From: CAWDVR01 sp044869805
Lineage (GTDB): Bacteria; Acidobacteriota; Thermoanaerobaculia; Multivoradales; SZUA-115
Reading direction: 5' to 3'
Assembly (NCBI GenBank): GCA_044869805.1
Contig: JBIOXV010000108.1
Coordinates: forward strand, 1-64,000
Length of the DNA: 64,000 nucleotides
The notes beneath the pieces are model-generated. The model was given only the letters and a program-made list of their open reading frames with translations, was not told the DNA's origin and ran no database searches. The position numbers and the translations under genes are program-made. Of the stretch, positions 58,958 through 64,000 are shown one piece after another. Every line of letters begins with the position of its first letter. The stretch's first letter is position 1.

Positions 58958-59928
58958 GGTTGGGCTCCATCCCAGAAACGATCAGACAGGTATTTCTCGG
59001 CGCCGTCGCAGAGGATGGTGACGACGACTCCCTCCGTGAGCCGCCCGGCGAGCGCCAGCGCCGAGGCGACGTTGGCGCCCGAGGAAACCCCGACCAGCAG
59101 GCCGTGCTCGCGGGCCAGGCGGCGCACCATGGAGTACGCGTCTTCGGTGGCAATCGTCCAGGCTTCGTCGGCGAGGCCGGGGTCGTAGATCGCCGGCACC
59201 AGCGCCGTGGCCATGTGCTTCATGCCCTCCAGGCCGTGGATCGGCGAGTCGGGCTCCACCGAGATCAGCGCCACGGCGGGCGATACGCCCCGCAGGTAGC
59301 GGCCGATCCCCACAAAAGTGCCGCCGGTGCCCAATCCGGTGACGAAGTGGGTGATCTCGCCCGCGGTCTGGCGCCAGATCTCGGGCCCCGTGGTGCGGAA
59401 GTGGGCGCGCCAGTTCTCGGGGTTGGCGTACTGGTCGAGGTACACGTAGCGGCCCGGGTGGGCGGCCGCCAGGCGGCGCGCCTCGCGGATGGCGCCGTCG
59501 CTGCCCTCGAGCGGGTCCGTCGCCACCACCTCGGCGCCGTAGGCGGCGAGCATCCGCCGGCGCTCCTGGCTGGCGTTGGCGGGCATGCACACGGTGACGC
59601 CCAGGCCGCGGGCAGCGCCGACCATGGCGAGCGCGATTCCGGTGTTGCCCGAGGTGGCGTCGAGCAGCCGCCGGCCGCCGGCCAGCAGGCCTCTGGCGAG
59701 TGCCTCCTCCACCATGGCGAGCGCCGGCCGGTCCTTGACCGAGCCCCCGGGGTTGGCGAGCTCCGCCTTGGCGTAGAGCTTGACGCCGGGTCGGCTCGTA
59801 GGCGGCTTGCCGGCGAGTGCCGAGAGGTCGAGGAGCGGGGTGTCGCCGATCCGCGCGAGCTGGCCGAGCGGCCGCTCCCGACGGGGGGCAGGCGGGTCGA
59901 GGGTCGGGGAGGCGAGGGATTGGGTCAT
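58954..59928 (-). CDS. cysM: CysM: O-phosphoserine sulfhydrylase-type cysteine synthase
   Basis: PLP enzyme expected to add the CysO thiocarboxylate sulfur to O-phosphoserine (or O-acetylserine). 324 residues with PLP Lys in NPGGSVKDRPA, DATSGNTGIALA and GTGGTFVGIGRYL loops, GVSSGAN and a C-terminal CDGAEKYLS. Members that use CysO are very close to ordinary CysM; the operon, not a residue, supports that role. ATG 59928 chosen over GTG 59937 (no ribosome-binding site on either). First gene of the operon. Confidence 0.9.
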   Translation of the reverse strand: MTQSLASPTLDPPAPRRERPLGQLARIGDTPLLDLSALAGKPPTSRPGVKLYAKAELANPGGSVKDRPALAMVEEALARGLLAGGRRLLDATSGNTGIALAMVGAARGLGVTVCMPANASQERRRMLAAYGAEVVATDPLEGSDGAIREARRLAAAHPGRYVYLDQYANPENWRAHFRTTGPEIWRQTAGEITHFVTGLGTGGTFVGIGRYLRGVSPAVALISVEPDSPIHGLEGMKHMATALVPAIYDPGLADEAWTIATEDAYSMVRRLAREHGLLVGVSSGANVASALALAGRLTEGVVVTILCDGAEKYLSDRFWDGAQP

Positions 59929-59962
59929 CGGCGGCACGAGGCGTGTCGGTCGCGCAGACTAG

Positions 59963-59989
59963 CAAAGGTGACCGATCTAGTCATCTTTG
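59963..59989. promoter_or_regulatory. inverted-repeat operator candidate between cysM and the molybdoenzyme gene
   Basis: CAAAGGTGAC (59963-59972), seven bases, then GTCATCTTTG (59980-59989): ten-base arms with one mismatch. It lies in the 131-base gap between two divergent genes, 35 bases from cysM and 70 from the molybdoenzyme start. A dimeric regulator bound here could control both. The arms match no consensus I can name. Confidence 0.5.
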
Positions 59990-60059
59990 TCTCCCGGGCC
60001 CTTGGGCAGGCGCCGGGGTTGCTGTAAGGTGGCCGCCGTAGAGCGGAGACGAGGCCTCG

Positions 60060-60713
60060 ATGGACGACAGCATCCGCAACGGCGAAGGCCGCATCCCACC
60101 CGGCCAGTACGTCTCGAAAAAGTGGCCGGTGCTGACCTTCGGCGCCACCCCCGAGGTGGACCTCGAGACCTTCGAGCTCCGGATCTTCGGCCTGGTGGAA
60201 GCCGAGCGCGCCTGGAGCTGGCGGGAGCTCCAGGCCCTGCCGCGCTTCGAGGTCACGGCCGACTTCCACTGCGTGACCCGGTTCTCGACCCTCGACAACC
60301 CTTGGAGCGGCTTCGCCACCCGCGAGATCCTGCGCCACGTGCTGGTGGACCCCGAGGCGAGCCAGGTGCTGGTGCACTGCTACGGCGGCTACACCACCAA
60401 CCTGCCACTCGAGGACTTCCTCTCCGAGCGCGCCCTGCTCGCCGATCGCCACGACGGCCAGCCCCTGGCCGTCGAGCACGGCGGGCCGCTGCGCCTGGTG
60501 GTGCCGCACCTCTACGCCTGGAAGAGCGCCAAGTGGGTGCAGGGCCTGGAGCTCCTGGCCGCGGACCAGCGCGGCTTCTGGGAGGAGAACGGCTACCACA
60601 CCTACGGCGACCCCTGGCGCGAGCAGCGCTTCAGCTTCCAGGAGATCACCAAGGCCGCCGACGCCAGGAAGCGCGCCCGCGAGCTGGGCATCGTGCCGGG
60701 GGAGAAGAAGTAG
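60060..60713 (+). CDS. sulfite-oxidase-family molybdoenzyme, small cytoplasmic form
   Basis: 217 residues with the SuOx/YedY domain only. The Mo-ligand Cys is Cys71 in ADFHCVTRFSTLDNPW; VPHLYAWKSAKWVQGLEL and the C-terminal region match the family. No signal peptide and no haem or dimer domain. Substrate (sulfite, a sulfoxide or other) is not shown. It needs molybdopterin, so the MoaD-MoaE fusion at 48188 is relevant. It diverges from the cysteine operon. Confidence 0.9.
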   Translation: MDDSIRNGEGRIPPGQYVSKKWPVLTFGATPEVDLETFELRIFGLVEAERAWSWRELQALPRFEVTADFHCVTRFSTLDNPWSGFATREILRHVLVDPEASQVLVHCYGGYTTNLPLEDFLSERALLADRHDGQPLAVEHGGPLRLVVPHLYAWKSAKWVQGLELLAADQRGFWEENGYHTYGDPWREQRFSFQEITKAADARKRARELGIVPGEKK

Positions 60714-60745
60714 AACGAGCGGCGGCTGGGAACGGCGGGCCGGCG

Positions 60746-63700
60746 CTACTCGCCGTGGCCGGGCCCTGCCGCCCGCGCCGGCAGGGCGAGGTGCACTTGG
60801 CCGCCGGGAACGAGGTCGAAGCTCTCGATCACCCTGCCTGCGGCGTGGCCGGCCGCGAGGTACTGCCAGTCCGTCGCAGCGTCGAGGGCGACCAGCCGCC
60901 AGCGCCCGGGGGCGAGCGCCGGCAGTCCGACGATCCCGGAGCCATCGGCGGCCGGCTTCTCGCTCGCAGTTCGCAGGCGGCCAAGCGGGATGCTGGCCCC
61001 ATTCTCGTGGAGGAGGACGAGGAGCGACGGGTCGACGCCCAGGAGCTCGCGCGGGGGCAGCGTCAGCTCTACGTTTCCCCCGAGTGGTGGCAGCTCCACC
61101 ACCAGCTCGGCTGCGAACGGCAGGCGGAAGGCGGTCACCGGAGCGCTCGCCGGCTGGAAGTGGAGCAGGACGTAGACGATTTCCCCGGGCGGGGCTTCGA
61201 AGCGGTACTTCCCTTCGAGATCGGTGGAGAAGCCGGCGACCTGGCCGAGCACGCTGCCGTCGGCGGCGACGAAGAGCGCGCTGCCCAAAACTCCGGCCGC
61301 CGGCCGGCCGCCGAGGCGCGCCTCGAGCGTGAGCGTGCGGCCCTCTTCGATCACCAGGCGCAGACCCGGGACCACCTCGTCCTCGCCGAGCTTCACGTCG
61401 AGCTTCCGGCTCGCCGGGCGGTTACGGCCCAGCGTCGCCCGCAGCTCCCAATCCCCGGCGGCCAGGCCGACAAGCTCGAAGTGGCCGGCGGCATCGGTTC
61501 TGGCGGAGGCGCCCAGCGAGGAAAGCGAGGGCCGTGCCTCCTCGCCGCTCAGCAGGCTCTCGATGCCATCCGCGAAGACCCAAACTTCCGCCATCGAGCG
61601 GTCCTCGTGATCCACTACCACGCCGCTCACCGCTCCCTCGGGCAGGCGCAGCTCGACCTCTTCGTCCGGGTCGTCGAAGAGGACGCGGGGGACCGTCACG
61701 CCGAGGGCGCTCTCTCCGGCCCACACGCTCGCCTGATACACGCCGGGCTGCGAGAGGAGCACCGTGAACCGCCCTTCGCGATCGCTCTGTGCCTGGGCCT
61801 GGGCCGCGCCCGCTGCCCACGGGCGCAGTTTCACGGAGGCCGCGAGCGGGCTGCCGCGGAAGCGCACCACGCCGCGGTAGAGCCGGCCGCCGAGCGGCAG
61901 CTCGAGAGCGGTGAACGAGGCGGGTGCGAGGTCGGTCTCGACCTTGCCGGCGGTATAGCGCCCTCCGCCTGACGGCAGCAGCACCGCCTCGAAGCGCCAG
62001 TGCCCGGGCGGTAGGCCGGAAAGGTCGAGAGGCTCGCCGACCTTCAGTGCCTGCCTGAAACGGGGGACCGGCGCCCAGCGGCAGCCGGCGGGGAGATAGG
62101 AGGCAGCAAGCTCCAGCGTGGCTCCCTCCGGCAACGCCTCGCTCCCCGCGGCCACGCTGAGCAGGGCCGTCGCCGGGGCCGGCAGCTCGAGGTCCGGGAG
62201 CAGCAGCTCCTCCCCTGCGGCGACCGCGAAGAGTGGCGAGACTAGGAGGCGTCCGCCGGCGCCGGAGGCGACGAGCGAGTAGCTCCCCGGCTTCACTCCC
62301 CGGAGCTGGAGCCAGCCCTGCTCGTCGACGCTAGCCTCGGCTTCCGCCACCGGCGACCGGCCGGCGAGCATTGCTTCCACCCCTTCGGGCAATCCCGACG
62401 CGGAGAGCAGGACGGCCGCGATAGCACTTGCCGCCCTGCCTGTCTCACTGTCCACGATGCGGGCGAGGAGGCTGCCGCCGGGCGCCAGCTCGACGGTCCC
62501 GAGGTCGCGGCTCCCGCCCCTCCCGAGCCCTAGGCTCGCGAAGGCGACCGGAGCGAACCCCGAGGCTTCGAAACGGAGATGCACGCAGCCGGCCGGCACC
62601 GCGGACCGCCAACGGCCGTCTCGCTCCAGCGCGATCGGGAAGCGGCCCACACCCAGCTCGGGCCCACCCGGCAGCTCGGCGCAGCGCCGCGCCGCAAATT
62701 CCATCTGCGCCGGGCGGGGCGTGCCCACGGGCTGGCGGATGCGGCCCCTGAGCTCGGCGGCGGGAAACAATGCGACCGGCCGCGCCGGTTCTGCGCACCC
62801 CTCGGCCGGCACCGCCGCGGAGACCTGATCTCCTAGGCGCACGGTGTAGAGCCAGTCTTCGTGACAGCCGGACGGGATCGAGAGCGCCAGACCGCCGCTC
62901 GCCGGTTCGGGAACGATCGGCACTGCCTTGGGCTCCATTCCCATCCACCGCTCGGCCCTCGCTTCGCCCGTAGTAGGCACGTCCCCCGCACGGACGAGCA
63001 GCCGTAGCGGCCTCGCGGCGCCTTCGTCCGACGCGAGCTGCGAGCCGGCAAGGTCGATGCGGAGGGTGGTCGTCGGAGCGCCCACCGCGACCTCGGCACG
63101 GCCCAGGGTGATCGGCGGGCGGCCCGAGGCGCCGGGAGCACGTTCCTTGAGCCAGACCTCGTAGGCACCTGCCGGAAGAGAGCCCCAGGCACCGTGAAAG
63201 TCCCCCGTTTCCGGAAGCGGTCTCAGCCAGGCATGCAGAGCCGCCTCCACGGTGGCCCGATCGGAGCTCGTCACAATGCCGATCTGCCGCAGGCCGATCA
63301 GGTAACGGCCTCGATCGAGGCCGCCGGCAAGCGCGGCTTCAACCGACAGCCCACCGCCGCGCTCGAGGTGTAGGGGGGGCAGCGCCACGGCTTGGGCGTC
63401 GATGGCGACATCGGCCAGCAGGCGAGGAGCGAAGCCGGGCGCCTCCACCCACAGGCTGACGCGGCTGCCGGACGGACCGCCGATCCGAAAGCCGCCTGCG
63501 CCATCGGTCACCGCTTCGAGGTTCCTGCGCAGATGCGCAGTGCCGAGCTGCGACAGGGCGACCGGGCTCTCTGCCATCGCGAGGTGCAGCGGGACGAGCC
63601 TGGCACCGGTGATGGGCTCGCCGCGTGCTGCGACCACCTGGCCGCTGCGATAGGCGAGAGGCTGGAGCGGGCAGCGGATCTCGATGAGCCTCCGCGGCTC

Positions 63701-64000
63701 CGCCGCCTCGGCAGGAGCCTCGAAGGGCGTGGTGAACAGCGGCGCGAAGCCCGCGAGGCTGCACACGACGCGGTAGCGGCCCGGGGGCAAGCGCCAGCGT
63801 GGCAGCGGCGCGCCCAGCGCCTGCAAAGCTTCGGCGGCCGGCTGTTGCCATGGCTGATCGTCGGCGACCACGGCAACGTAGATTTCGAGAGCCGGCGAGC
63901 GTGCCCCCTCCGCCTCGATTCGAATCTCCAGCGGGCATCCCGGCGGATCGTTGCCGAGTGCGTGGCTGCCGCTCCAGACGCACAGAGCTGCCAGCCAGGC
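60746..64000 (-). CDS. large secreted protein with carboxypeptidase-regulatory-like beta repeats (5' end outside window)
   Basis: The frame runs to the window edge; 1084 residues are visible, starting AWLAALCVWSGSHALGN, which looks like the end of a signal peptide, so perhaps only 10-20 residues are missing. The rest is a chain of about ten beta-sandwich segments like the carboxypeptidase-regulatory/Cna-B fold, e.g. ITGARLVPLH, RVSLWVEAPGFAPR, GAVSGVVVDHEDRSMAEVWV and LVGLAAGDWELRA. Such proteins sit on the surface or in the outer membrane of Acidobacteria. No catalytic motif seen. Confidence 0.8.
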   Translation of the reverse strand, partial: AWLAALCVWSGSHALGNDPPGCPLEIRIEAEGARSPALEIYVAVVADDQPWQQPAAEALQALGAPLPRWRLPPGRYRVVCSLAGFAPLFTTPFEAPAEAAEPRRLIEIRCPLQPLAYRSGQVVAARGEPITGARLVPLHLAMAESPVALSQLGTAHLRRNLEAVTDGAGGFRIGGPSGSRVSLWVEAPGFAPRLLADVAIDAQAVALPPLHLERGGGLSVEAALAGGLDRGRYLIGLRQIGIVTSSDRATVEAALHAWLRPLPETGDFHGAWGSLPAGAYEVWLKERAPGASGRPPITLGRAEVAVGAPTTTLRIDLAGSQLASDEGAARPLRLLVRAGDVPTTGEARAERWMGMEPKAVPIVPEPASGGLALSIPSGCHEDWLYTVRLGDQVSAAVPAEGCAEPARPVALFPAAELRGRIRQPVGTPRPAQMEFAARRCAELPGGPELGVGRFPIALERDGRWRSAVPAGCVHLRFEASGFAPVAFASLGLGRGGSRDLGTVELAPGGSLLARIVDSETGRAASAIAAVLLSASGLPEGVEAMLAGRSPVAEAEASVDEQGWLQLRGVKPGSYSLVASGAGGRLLVSPLFAVAAGEELLLPDLELPAPATALLSVAAGSEALPEGATLELAASYLPAGCRWAPVPRFRQALKVGEPLDLSGLPPGHWRFEAVLLPSGGGRYTAGKVETDLAPASFTALELPLGGRLYRGVVRFRGSPLAASVKLRPWAAGAAQAQAQSDREGRFTVLLSQPGVYQASVWAGESALGVTVPRVLFDDPDEEVELRLPEGAVSGVVVDHEDRSMAEVWVFADGIESLLSGEEARPSLSSLGASARTDAAGHFELVGLAAGDWELRATLGRNRPASRKLDVKLGEDEVVPGLRLVIEEGRTLTLEARLGGRPAAGVLGSALFVAADGSVLGQVAGFSTDLEGKYRFEAPPGEIVYVLLHFQPASAPVTAFRLPFAAELVVELPPLGGNVELTLPPRELLGVDPSLLVLLHENGASIPLGRLRTASEKPAADGSGIVGLPALAPGRWRLVALDAATDWQYLAAGHAAGRVIESFDLVPGGQVHLALPARAAGPGHGE

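Overview
The window is a 64 kb, very GC-rich (roughly 70%) bacterial chromosome segment with about 57 protein genes, no rRNA, no recognisable tRNA, no CRISPR array and no insertion sequence. Several traits point to Acidobacteriota, possibly the Thermoanaerobaculia side (inference, not proof): an orphan ADOP-type FtsX/MacB permease, a fused LapA-LapB protein, DUF2203, a large carboxypeptidase-regulatory-like surface protein, a zinc-less DksA relative, and a protein-thiocarboxylate cysteine pathway. Most genes are housekeeping or catabolic, tightly packed, and often joined by 4-base ATGA or GTGA overlaps.

Layout. 1-1484: membrane PAS histidine kinase, cut by the window edge. 1589-4025: znuABC-type metal importer. 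4364-10023: a minus-strand run holA, arcC, lapAB fusion, dksA-like, rlmH, def. 10042-11034: an alpha/beta-hydrolase-fold protein that has lost its whole catalytic triad. 11060-18541: a 2493-residue SpvB/FG-GAP/TcdB/RHS protein with a nuclease-like C-terminal tip and no evident immunity gene. 18731-23418: ileS (type 2) and a phosphohexomutase. 23605-28567: zinc protease, SDR, a small secreted protein, ECF sigma/anti-sigma pair, thioesterase and tdk. 28631-35398: HAD hydrolase, HEAT-repeat protein, DUF2203, erpA-like, aquaporin, ygfZ, hydrolases. 35415-42965: an acyl-CoA block with AADC-like decarboxylase, HAD, enoyl-CoA hydratase, a split AtuA with a small membrane protein between the halves, and a methylcrotonyl-CoA-carboxylase-type beta subunit. 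43123-49851: ADOP permease, XRE regulator, GT-C-like membrane protein pair, MoaD-MoaE fusion and a cysteine-synthase-like enzyme. 50251-54934: secreted peptidases (active M16, inactive M16, S10). 55083-56870: a lower-GC accessory patch with a toxin-antitoxin pair and a DUF4062 protein. 56943-59928: moeZ-cysO-mec-cysM. 60060-60713: sulfite-oxidase-type molybdoenzyme. 60746-64000: a large secreted beta-domain protein cut by the window edge.

Functional links. MoeZ, CysO, Mec and CysM form a complete route that builds cysteine on a small carrier protein. That operon diverges from a molybdoenzyme gene across a 10-base inverted repeat, while a MoaD-MoaE fusion for the same cofactor sits 10 kb away. 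The strongest candidates for something undescribed are the RHS/Tc-like protein with its own promoter-flanking inverted repeat, the DUF4062 plus toxin-antitoxin patch, the split AtuA with an interposed membrane protein, and a family of head-to-head hairpin repeats (GTAGGGGCG type) found as doublets at two places.
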